Below are positions 30,567 to 36,906 of a stretch of DNA of 40,372 nt, in pieces. Both the position numbers and the translations under genes were made by a program. The DNA is from an uncultured Oscillospiraceae bacterium (lineage in GTDB: Bacteria; Bacillota; Clostridia; Oscillospirales; Oscillospiraceae). The notes under the pieces are model-generated. The model saw only the letters and a program-made list of their open reading frames with translations. It made no database searches and was not told the DNA's origin. Location of the stretch: NCBI GenBank assembly GCA_910587285.1, contig CAJULM010000007.1:1-40372 (forward strand). The letters are read 5' to 3'. How positions within the stretch are numbered: position 1 is the first letter of the stretch; every line of letters begins with the position of its first letter.

Positions 30567-31214
30567 ATGGAGTTTCAGGACTGTTTCCCCATATGGGCCA
30601 AATTGTCGGAGGCCCAGCGCGGCCGCATCCTGGCCAGCCTGGTGTACCGGCAGGTGAAAAAGGGGACCGTGCTCCACAGCGGCGCGGACTGCACCGGGCT
30701 GCTGCTGGTGGAGTCTGGCCAGCTCCGAGCCTATATTCTCTCGGAGGAGGGGCGGGAGGTCACGGTCTACCGCCTGTTTGACCGGGATATCTGCCTGTTT
30801 TCCGCCTCGTGTATGCTGCGAAGCGCACAATTTGACATCACCATTGAGGCGGAGAGGGACACCGGCCTCTGGGTCATCCCCGCGGAGGTGTACCGGGGCG
30901 TGATGGAGGAATCCGCTCCCGCGGCCAACTACACCAACGAGGTCATGGCGGCCCGGTTTTCTGAGGTCATGTGGCTGGTGGAACAGGTCCTATGGAGGAG
31001 CATGGACAAGCGGGTGGCCGCGTTTCTGCTGGACGAGGCCGCCATCGAGGGAACGGCGCGGCTGTCCATCACCCACGAGGCCATCGCCAGGCACCTGGGG
31101 ACCCACCGGGAGGTGGTCACTCGGATGCTCCGCTATTTTCAGGGCGAGGGCATGGTCAGTCTGTCCCGGGGGACGGTGGAGCTCTTGGATGAGAAAAGGC
31201 TGGCCGGGCTGTGA
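30567..31214 (+). CDS. Crp/Fnr-family transcriptional regulator
   Basis: This 215-residue regulator has an N-terminal cyclic-nucleotide-binding-like beta-roll (about 20-120) and a C-terminal winged helix-turn-helix (about 165-195, ITHEAIARHLGTHREVVTRMLRYF). Cysteines at positions 6, 42, 75 and 82 could bind a redox cofactor, but the spacing does not match classical FNR and this is only a possibility. The ATG at 30567 has no strong ribosome-binding site, so it probably depends on coupling to the desulfoferrodoxin gene. A Crp/Fnr-like palindrome lies in front of the nearby ferredoxin operon (32623-32637), a plausible target. Confidence 0.92.
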   Translation: MEFQDCFPIWAKLSEAQRGRILASLVYRQVKKGTVLHSGADCTGLLLVESGQLRAYILSEEGREVTVYRLFDRDICLFSASCMLRSAQFDITIEAERDTGLWVIPAEVYRGVMEESAPAANYTNEVMAARFSEVMWLVEQVLWRSMDKRVAAFLLDEAAIEGTARLSITHEAIARHLGTHREVVTRMLRYFQGEGMVSLSRGTVELLDEKRLAGL

Positions 31215-31222
31215 GGTCCGTG

Positions 31223-31270
31223 AAAAGCTCCCTCCCCAAGCTCCGGCGGAGCTTGGGGAGGGAGCTTTTT
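31223..31270 (+). terminator. Strong intrinsic terminator after the Crp/Fnr gene
   Basis: A 22-base perfect stem (31223-31244 with 31248-31269) and a T-run end the desulfoferrodoxin unit. The 136 bases from here to the thioredoxin stop show nothing I can name. Confidence 0.92.
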
Positions 31271-31406
31271 GACGGTTGATCCGTGCCGCAGGCCGTGGCC
31301 TGTTGAATCAAGCGGCGGTCGTTCGTCCAGCAGCACCGCGCCGGGAGCGGCGCTGTATTCCTGGAGGCCGGGCCCTTCAAAAAGTCAAGAACCCATGGCG
31401 GCGCCC

Positions 31407-31712
31407 TCACAGCAGGGCCAGGATTTGGCTCTTGGGCCGGGCGCCCATGGCCTGGTTTACGATTTTGCCCTCCTTCATCACCACCAGGGTGGGGATGCTG
31501 GATACGCCGAACTGCCGGGCCAGCTCCGGCTGTTCGTCCACGTTGACCTTGCCCACCTTGAGGTCGGGGCGCTCCTCGGCGATCTCCTCCACAATGGGGG
31601 CCACCATGCGGCAGGGGCCGCACCAGGGCGCCCAGAAGTCCAGCAGGACGGGGCGGTCGGAGTTCATGACCTCCATTGAAAAATTGGCTGAATTGATATT
31701 GACTGCGGACAT
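31407..31712 (-). CDS. Thioredoxin
   Basis: This 101-residue thioredoxin is a cytoplasmic dithiol-disulfide oxidoreductase. The active site WCGPC has Cys31 and Cys34, preceded by the buried Asp25 in LLDFWAPWCGPC. The cis-proline segment is SIPTLVVMKEG. The ATG at 31712 follows AAGGAGACAG; the longer frame upstream lacks such a site. It is the last gene of an operon with a ferredoxin and a membrane iron-sulfur protein, 49 bases behind the latter. That grouping suggests electron transfer from the membrane to thiols, which is inference only. Confidence 0.95.
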   Translation of the reverse strand: MSAVNINSANFSMEVMNSDRPVLLDFWAPWCGPCRMVAPIVEEIAEERPDLKVGKVNVDEQPELARQFGVSSIPTLVVMKEGKIVNQAMGARPKSQILALL

Positions 31713-31761
31713 ATTCTCTGTCTCCTTTTTGTCGTATGATGGCTTTATGATAGCCGAAGAC

Positions 31762-32358
31762 TCAGGCTTCTTCCGTGACAATGTCACCCTTCCGGTGCTT
31801 GGCCCTGCAAATCAGCTGCGTCATCGTCCCCATGGGGCAGTACACGCACCAGCTCCGGGGCTTGAACAGCACCATCGTGATCAGGCCGAGCACGGTGGAG
31901 GTCAGCATAACGCTGTAGAACCCAAACGCAAACTGCGCCACGCCGGGATGGAACAGCGTCCCGTGATAGGCCCAGTTCCAGGGGAGCTTAAAGGTCCAAA
32001 GCAGCGTCACCACCTGCCGCAGATCCTGCGCGCCGGCAAACACCAGGTAAGTATTCCACAGCATCTGGAAGAACATGATGAAAAAGAAGATCAGGAAGCC
32101 GTAGCGGAACCATTTGCTTTTCATCCAGCCGGGGATATCCTTTTTTCGGGACAGGCCAAACCGCCCGCCCAGCAGCCCGAATACCTGCCCCCTGCCGCAG
32201 TAGCGGTTGCAGTACCCCTTTGTGCCGCGGACGGCGGCAATGATCAGCGGGATAAAAAAGAACAGCAGGCCCAGCCAGGTAAACAGAATATTGAAGAAGC
32301 CCAGCGCCAGATAGGTCAGCTCGACGATCCACAGGTAATCATACCAGCGCTTTTTCAT
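31762..32358 (-). CDS. Membrane iron-sulfur protein (NapH/NosR-like 4Fe-4S domain)
   Basis: This 198-residue polytopic protein has about five hydrophobic helices. Two cysteine motifs face the cytoplasm: GYCNRYCGRGQVFGLLG after the second helix (near residues 48-64) and WCVYCPMGTMTQL near the C-terminus. These CxxxC/CxxC motifs resemble the NapH/NosR/RdxA-type membrane 4Fe-4S family, members of which pass electrons across or along the membrane. The ATG at 32358 overlaps the ferredoxin stop as ATGA, so the two are coupled. The partners and direction of electron flow are unknown. The thioredoxin downstream hints at a thiol reductant. Confidence 0.82.
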   Translation of the reverse strand: MKKRWYDYLWIVELTYLALGFFNILFTWLGLLFFFIPLIIAAVRGTKGYCNRYCGRGQVFGLLGGRFGLSRKKDIPGWMKSKWFRYGFLIFFFIMFFQMLWNTYLVFAGAQDLRQVVTLLWTFKLPWNWAYHGTLFHPGVAQFAFGFYSVMLTSTVLGLITMVLFKPRSWCVYCPMGTMTQLICRAKHRKGDIVTEEA

Positions 32359-32561
32359 GGCCGCACCTCCTCAATCGAGATGACCGACGCGGGGCACTCT
32401 CCAGCGCACTTGCCGCAGCCCACGCACTTGTCCCCGTTGACCACCGCCCGAATGCCGTGCCGGACCTGAATGGCGGACAGCGGGCACACCTTTGCACAGC
32501 AGCCGCAGGCGACGCAGGCGCTGCCGTCCACAACGGCCCGCCGTTTTATTCTCACTGCCAT
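32355..32561 (-). CDS. 2[4Fe-4S] ferredoxin-type protein
   Basis: This 68-residue protein carries two complete 4Fe-4S motifs, CVACGCCAKVCP (about residues 16-27) and CVGCGKCAGECP (about 46-57). It is a small electron carrier or a soluble domain partner for the coupled membrane iron-sulfur protein. The ATG at 32561 follows GAGGAGGTC; a longer in-frame start at 32591 would add ten residues and has no such site. It is the first gene of the operon and lies behind a promoter with a Crp/Fnr-type palindrome. Confidence 0.92.
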   Translation of the reverse strand: MAVRIKRRAVVDGSACVACGCCAKVCPLSAIQVRHGIRAVVNGDKCVGCGKCAGECPASVISIEEVRP

Positions 32562-32596
32562 AATTGAGACCTCCTCATGGATTGGATACATCTACT

Positions 32597-32637
32597 ATTA
32601 TACTGGCAAAATCTTTTTTTGCTGTGATGAAATCACA
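32597..32637 (-). promoter_or_regulatory. Promoter with Crp/Fnr-type activator site for the ferredoxin operon
   Basis: On the minus strand the -10 box TATAAT is at 32597-32602, but no good -35 is present. TGTGATGAAATCACA (32623-32637) is a perfect inverted repeat of 6 bases with a 3-base gap. Its centre falls at about -40 to -41, the usual place for class II Crp/Fnr activators. A Crp/Fnr gene lies about 1.4 kb away. Confidence 0.75.
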
Positions 32638-32747
32638 TAAGAACTGAGGGGGGCACAGGGGATGTTCCAGCGCCGGGGCGGGCCGTCCCCGGGGAGACCT
32701 GCGCCCGGCGTTCCATCCCATGCTGCTGGAGCCGCCGCTCCATGAGA

Positions 32748-32790
32748 TTCACCGGGTCCATCGTGACGCAAAGCCGATGAACCCGGTGAA
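32748..32790. repeat. 16-base inverted repeat between ferredoxin operon and bioY
   Basis: TTCACCGGGTCCATCG (32748-32763) pairs with 32775-32790 with one mismatch around an 11-base loop. It lies between the bioY stop and the ferredoxin promoter. It has no T-tract on either side, so it may be a weak bioY terminator or a repeat relic. Confidence 0.45.
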
Positions 32791-32830
32791 ATTCAGGCGG
32801 ATATAATTTATGTGTGGGTGTGGCGGCGTC

Positions 32831-33412
32831 CTACAGCAGCCCCGCCTGCTCCAGCCGCCGGCGGAGGGGGAAGCCCAGCAGCAGCGCGGCGGCCATTTTC
32901 AGCAGGTCAAAGGGGATGAAGGGGAACACGCAGGCGGCCAAGGCCTTTTGCAAGTCCACGCCCGCCTGGAAGCAGTACCAGGCGGTGCCGAAGGCGTAGA
33001 GCAGGGCGGTGCCCAGCACCATGGCCAGAAGCTGGACGGCCAGGGCGCGTGCGGCGCTTTTTTTCTCCCGCCCGCTCAGCGGCCAGGTCTGCTGGATGAT
33101 GAGGCCCGCCAGAAAGGCCATGGGCAGATAGCCCACCAAATAGCCCCCCGTGGGGCCCAGCAGGCGGGCGGCGCCGCCCATGTAGTTGCTGAACACCGGC
33201 GCGCCCACAAAGCCCACCAGCAGGTAGACCAGCACGCTGGCCGTCCCCCAGGCCCCGCCCAGCAGGTAGACCGACAGGTAGATGGCCAGGGTGCCGCCGG
33301 TGATGGAAATGGGGCCGATGGGGATGGAGACGGGGGCGATGATGCACATCACCGCCGCCATCACCGCGCATACGGCCAGACGGCGGGTGTTGAGTTTCGC
33401 GCTTGCTGCCAT
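32831..33412 (-). CDS. bioY: BioY biotin transporter S-component
   Basis: This 193-residue substrate-binding membrane protein of an ECF-type biotin importer has six hydrophobic helices. The family region GGTLAIYLSVYLLGGAWGTASVLVYLLVGFVGAPVF is followed by GGAARLLGPTGGYLVGY, the conserved biotin-binding stretch. The ATG at 33412 follows GGAGGG; the long upstream frame is antisense to the ATP-grasp gene. EcfA/EcfT energising subunits are not adjacent and are probably shared and encoded elsewhere. A BirA-like operator overlaps the promoter, so repression by biotin is likely. Confidence 0.94.
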   Translation of the reverse strand: MAASAKLNTRRLAVCAVMAAVMCIIAPVSIPIGPISITGGTLAIYLSVYLLGGAWGTASVLVYLLVGFVGAPVFSNYMGGAARLLGPTGGYLVGYLPMAFLAGLIIQQTWPLSGREKKSAARALAVQLLAMVLGTALLYAFGTAWYCFQAGVDLQKALAACVFPFIPFDLLKMAAALLLGFPLRRRLEQAGLL

Positions 33413-33425
33413 AGGAATCCCTCCA

Positions 33426-33477
33426 TTGTAAACTAATTTGCGATAGTTAGTATACAATAAGGGGGCGGGCTTGTCAA
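33426..33477 (-). promoter_or_regulatory. bioY promoter with BirA-type biotin operator
   Basis: On the minus strand TTGACA (33472-33477), a 17-base spacer and TATACT (33449-33454) form the promoter. TTGTAAACTAA (33426-33436) and TTAGTATACAA (33447-33457) are inverted copies matching in 10 of 11 positions, separated by 10 bases. They cover the -10 box. The outer TTGT/ACAA and overall size match Firmicute BirA operators. Confidence 0.8.
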
Positions 33478-33568
33478 GACCGTTTTCCAGCCATTGCGTT
33501 TTCCGCCGGGATGTGGTAGGATATCCATACATTTTAATGCGCAAACTGGGACAACAGGGGGATTTCCT

Positions 33569-34594
33569 ATGAAGATATCGTATTTGCTTCAGCGGGTGCT
33601 GAATATGAATTACAGGGCGATGCTGGACAAAATCGGCTCCATCCACCGGAAGACGGGCCGGTCCCGGCTGGCCATCTTCTGGGATATGCGGGCGTGCGCG
33701 GTGAAGTACGGCGCGGGCTATATGGACTATGACCTGTTTGAGATGTACAGTCTCACCCCGGAGCAGCGGGACACCTACCTCACCCGGGGGCGGAACAACG
33801 AGCTGGTGGCCCGGTATAACGACAGGGCCCATATGGACGAGCTGGGAGACAAAATCAAGTTCAACGCCAAATTTACCCCCTTTCTCCGCCGGGACTGGGT
33901 GCCGGTGACGGGGGAGAACCGGGAGGAGGTGCTGGCCTTTCTGGCGCACCATCCGGTATTCATGGCCAAGCCCTCCCAGGGGAGCTGCGGCTGGGGGATA
34001 GAGAAGGTGAACCGGGAAGACTACCCCTCCCCGGAGGTTTTATATGAGCACCTGGCCCAGCGGGCCCCGCTGCTGGAGCTGGAGGAGGTAATCGTCCAGC
34101 ATCCGGCGGTGGCGGCCATCTACCCCGGCGCCATCAACACGGTGCGCATGGTGACGATCCGAGGGAAAAGCGGCGCGGTCTATTTGGTCACCGCCATGTT
34201 CCGCATCGGCAACGGCAAGTTTGTGGACAACTTCAACAGCGGCGGTATGGTGGCCCCCATGGACCCGGACACGGGCACGGTGATCGACCGGGCGCTGGAT
34301 AAGCAGAAGAACCTGTACGTGAATCACCCCGCCACCGGCGCGCCCATCCAGGGCTTCACCTTCCCGGACTGGGACAGGGCGGTGGCGCTGGTGAAGGAGG
34401 CGGCCCAGGTGGTGCCGGAGGTGGGCTACGTGGGCTGGGACGTGTGCTTCACCCCGGAGGGGCCCTGTCTGGTGGAGGGGAACCAGTTCCCCGGCCACGA
34501 CATCTATCAGCTCCCCGTCCACACCCCGGACAAGATCGGCATTATGCCCCGCTTCCGCGCCATCGGGGCGGCGGAGGCCGAGCTGGAACAGTGA
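33569..34594 (+). CDS. ATP-grasp protein, sugar-transfer-associated / glutamate-ligase-related
   Basis: This 341-residue ATP-grasp enzyme is of the type often placed with polysaccharide genes. The ATP-binding segment is FMAKPSQGSCGWGIEKV, the middle strand AINTVRMVTIRG, and the metal-binding end VGWDVCFTPEGPCLVEGNQFPG. It would join a carboxylate to an amine or thiol through an acyl phosphate; the partner is unknown. The ATG at 33569 follows AGGGGG; upstream codons of the open frame overlap the bioY promoter. The last 14 or so residues (FRAIGAAEAELEQ) are encoded by the first copy of a tandem repeat that continues past the stop, so the C-terminus is shaped by that array. Confidence 0.85.
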   Translation: MKISYLLQRVLNMNYRAMLDKIGSIHRKTGRSRLAIFWDMRACAVKYGAGYMDYDLFEMYSLTPEQRDTYLTRGRNNELVARYNDRAHMDELGDKIKFNAKFTPFLRRDWVPVTGENREEVLAFLAHHPVFMAKPSQGSCGWGIEKVNREDYPSPEVLYEHLAQRAPLLELEEVIVQHPAVAAIYPGAINTVRMVTIRGKSGAVYLVTAMFRIGNGKFVDNFNSGGMVAPMDPDTGTVIDRALDKQKNLYVNHPATGAPIQGFTFPDWDRAVALVKEAAQVVPEVGYVGWDVCFTPEGPCLVEGNQFPGHDIYQLPVHTPDKIGIMPRFRAIGAAEAELEQ

Positions 34595-34920
34595 TATCCC
34601 CCCCGCCGCTGGCGGGGGGAACGGCGGAGTGTCCACGACCGCGCCATCGGGGCGGCGGAGGCCGAGCTGGAACAGTGATATCCCCCGCCGCTGGCGGGGG
34701 GACGGCAGAGCGCCCACGACCGCGCCATCGAGGCGGCGGAGGCCGAGCTGGAACAGTGATATCCCCCCCGCCGCTGGCGGGGGGACGGCAGAGCGCCCAC
34801 GACCGTGCCATCGAGGCGGCGGAGGCCGAGCTGGAACAGTGATATCCCCCCGCCGCTGGCGGGGGGACGGCAGAGCGCCCACGACCGCGCCATCGGGGCG
34901 GCGGAGGCCGAGCTGGGGCG
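34557..34920. repeat. Minisatellite-like tandem array of ~82 bp units
   Basis: Five near-identical copies of GCCGAGCTGG lie at 34577, 34661, 34742, 34825 and 34907, giving units of 84, 81, 83 and 82 bases. Each unit holds the sequence for the last codons and TGA of the ATP-grasp gene, then a GC hairpin (CCCCCGCC/GGCGGGGG), then a linker. Length changes fall in the C and G tracts. Unit lengths are not multiples of three, so no continuous protein is encoded. The final copy diverges (GCTGGGGCGG). Confidence 0.93.
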
Positions 34921-34922
34921 GT

Positions 34923-34966
34923 GAGGACGCCTGTGCGCCAGTGGCGCGCAGGCGTTGTCCTCTTTT
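34923..34966 (+). terminator. Intrinsic terminator after the tandem array
   Basis: GAGGAC (34923-34928) pairs with GTCCTC (34957-34962), and inner GCCTG-type arms pair around 34929-34953. The stem is followed by TTTT. It probably ends the ATP-grasp transcript beyond the repeats. Confidence 0.75.
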
Positions 34967-35020
34967 GCCGGAAATTGCCAGCGGAGCGGAGAAATTTTTG
35001 TGAAAACTGCGGCGAGCCCC

Positions 35021-35050
35021 TTGACACTGCGCCCGGTGGTTTGTTAAAAT
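35021..35050 (+). promoter_or_regulatory. Sigma-A promoter of the MsmK/UgpC-type ATPase gene with long leader
   Basis: TTGACA (35021-35026) and TAAAAT (35045-35050) are 18 bases apart. About 220 bases of leader follow. It holds GC-rich arms and a strong AAAGGAGG near 35152-35159 that no convincing ORF uses. A 10-codon ORF (35188-35220) is open but has no clear ribosome-binding site. Confidence 0.7.
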
Positions 35051-35274
35051 TGGAGCAGCACATCCCCCACCGGGCACTGCCCGGAATCAAACCACCCGGT
35101 CCGGCTACTCCCTTGGGCGCGTCCGCGCCCATAGCCGCGCCGAGGAGAAAAAAAGGAGGAAACATCCGCCGGACCGGCGGTGCGGCAATGTGGAGACTTG
35201 CCGTAATGCCCCCGGGGTAAACTCCCCGCGGGTGAGAATGCGCTGCGGAGGCGGCGTGTTTACGGTTCATCGCT

Positions 35275-36414
35275 ATGGCAACTTTGAGTTTGAGAGGCAT
35301 CAAGAAGATCTACGACGGCGGCGTGACGGCAGTTCACGATTTCAACCTGGAAATCGCGGACAAGGAATTCATTGTGCTGGTCGGCCCCTCCGGCTGCGGC
35401 AAGTCCACCACCCTGCGTATGGTGGCCGGCCTGGAGGAGATCAGCGAGGGTGAGCTGTACATCGGCGACAAGCTGGTCAACAACGTGGAGCCCAAGGACC
35501 GTGACATCGCCATGGTGTTCCAGAGCTACGCTCTGTATCCCCACATGACGGTGTATGAGAACATGGCCTTCGCCCTGAAGCTGCGCAAGCTGCCCAAGGA
35601 CGAGATCGACCGCCGCGTAAAGGAGGCGGCGGAGATTCTGGACATCACCCAGTACCTGGAGCGCAAGCCCAAGGCTCTGTCCGGCGGCCAGCGCCAGCGT
35701 GTGGCCATCGGCCGCGCCATCGTCCGTGAGCCTCAGGTCTTCCTGATGGACGAACCTCTGTCCAACCTGGACGCCAAGCTCCGCAACCAGATGCGTGCTG
35801 AGATCATCAAGCTGCGCCAGCGCATCGACACCACCTTCATCTACGTAACCCATGACCAGACCGAGGCCATGACTCTGGGCGACCGCATCGTCATCATGAA
35901 GGACGGCTTCATCCAGCAGATCGGCACCCCGCAGGAGGTGTTCGACGCGCCCGTGAACGTCTTCGTGGCCGGCTTTATCGGAATGCCCCAGATGAACTTC
36001 TTCAACGCCCGTCTGGTGAAGTCCGGCAGCGGCTATGCCGTGAAGGTGGCCGGCGCAACTATGGAGATCGCCGAGAAGATCCAGAAGCAGCTGGCGGCCA
36101 AGAACGTGCCCGAGAAGGACATCGTTTTGGGCATCCGTCCCGTGCACGTGTCCTTCGCCGAGGGCAGCGGCGCTCATACCATCGCCGCCCGGGTGGACGT
36201 GTCCGAGATGATGGGCAGCGAGATTCACCTGCACGTCACCGCCAAGGAGGACAACGGCGCCGAGAAGGACGTGGTCCTGGTTGTGGCCACCACCGACCTG
36301 CCCGAGAGCTTCCGCGCCGGCATCCCCTACGGCACCACCATCCACTTCACCTTCCCCGGTGAGCTGGTGCACCTGTTCGACAAGGAGACCGAGCGCAACC
36401 TGCTGGCGGACTAA
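35275..36414 (+). CDS. Sugar-type ABC transporter ATP-binding protein (MsmK/MsmX/UgpC-like)
   Basis: This 379-residue ATPase is of the carbohydrate-importer class and would energise one or more binding-protein-dependent sugar permeases. Walker A is GPSGCGKST (about residues 37-45), the Q-loop lies in MVFQSYALYPHMTV, the signature is LSGGQRQRVAIGRA, Walker B is VFLMDEPLSNLD, and the H-loop is in YVTHDQTEAMT. A TOBE/OB regulatory domain follows from about residue 240. No permease or binding protein is adjacent, consistent with a shared, multitasking MsmX-type ATPase. Codons look more selective than in neighbours, suggesting high expression. The ATG at 35275 lacks a well-placed ribosome-binding site; GGAGGCGG lies about 18 bases upstream. 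Confidence 0.94.
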   Translation: MATLSLRGIKKIYDGGVTAVHDFNLEIADKEFIVLVGPSGCGKSTTLRMVAGLEEISEGELYIGDKLVNNVEPKDRDIAMVFQSYALYPHMTVYENMAFALKLRKLPKDEIDRRVKEAAEILDITQYLERKPKALSGGQRQRVAIGRAIVREPQVFLMDEPLSNLDAKLRNQMRAEIIKLRQRIDTTFIYVTHDQTEAMTLGDRIVIMKDGFIQQIGTPQEVFDAPVNVFVAGFIGMPQMNFFNARLVKSGSGYAVKVAGATMEIAEKIQKQLAAKNVPEKDIVLGIRPVHVSFAEGSGAHTIAARVDVSEMMGSEIHLHVTAKEDNGAEKDVVLVVATTDLPESFRAGIPYGTTIHFTFPGELVHLFDKETERNLLAD

Positions 36415-36436
36415 GGGTTCGTCAACCATAGCAAAC

Positions 36437-36469
36437 GAAGAGCCCGGCGCGAAAGCGCCGGGCTCTTTT
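36437..36469 (+). terminator. Intrinsic terminator after the MsmK-type gene
   Basis: A 14-base arm (36437-36450) pairs with 36455-36467 around a GAAA loop and is followed by TTTT. Confidence 0.9.
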
Positions 36470-36507
36470 CCTTGCCGCTCACTGCGGAAGGCGGCGGCAA
36501 GGGAGCG

Positions 36508-36546
36508 AAAAATCACCCCAATGCGGACCATTGGGGTGATTTTTTA
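36508..36546. terminator. Second terminator-like hairpin, possibly bidirectional
   Basis: A 16-base perfect stem (36508-36523 with 36529-36544) with a 5-base loop and an extended T-run lies 40 bases after the first terminator. No gene lies between the two. Confidence 0.85.
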
Positions 36547-36642
36547 TTTCTGAAACAGGGGAGGCATTTCCGCCGCGCAGGGCCGCGTCCGGGGCGGCGC
36601 CAGGGAAGGGAACCAGGGCCGGCGGAACCGACATTTTTTGTT

Positions 36643-36777
36643 AAAAAAGTGTACTTTTTTGTAACTATTTTATGTGGTTACTATAAGAAAAGGATACCAC
36701 ACAAAGGGCCGTATTTCAATGCCTTGGCGGTATTTTTTTGTTTGATGGGACATCTTGCCAAAAAGTACACCTTTTTG
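36643..36777. promoter_or_regulatory. Pair of inverted AT-rich dyads upstream of the SARP-type regulator
   Basis: AAAAAAGTGTACTTTTTT (36643-36660) and CAAAAAGTACACCTTTTTG (36759-36777) are each near-palindromes and share GTGTACTTTTT in opposite orientation. They lie about 115 bases apart in a 490-base gap with no other gene. They could be binding sites for the SARP-type protein encoded downstream; this is inference. Confidence 0.5.
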
Positions 36778-36906
36778 CAAATACCCAGTCACGGACAGAA
36801 GCGGCGGCATGGCGGAATATTACGGGAAAACGCCGGTACTCGCCGATTACGGAGGCGTTTGACGCAGGAAAGCGCTCACAGCAGAGTCCATGAAAGGAAG
36901 ACTGCC

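Noticed and set aside
32640..32761. 42-codon minus-strand ORF ahead of the ferredoxin promoter
   Set aside because: It has no ribosome-binding site, overlaps the inverted repeat, and its predicted peptide shows no structure or family.
34557..34920. Possible CRISPR array
   Set aside because: The whole 82-base unit is repeated with no unique spacers, and no cas genes are near.
34040..35077. Minus- and plus-strand frames over the tandem array with repeated Arg/Ser/Pro motifs
   Set aside because: Unit lengths of 84, 81, 83 and 82 shift the frame from copy to copy, so a repetitive protein is not maintained. The frames are also antisense to the ATP-grasp gene.
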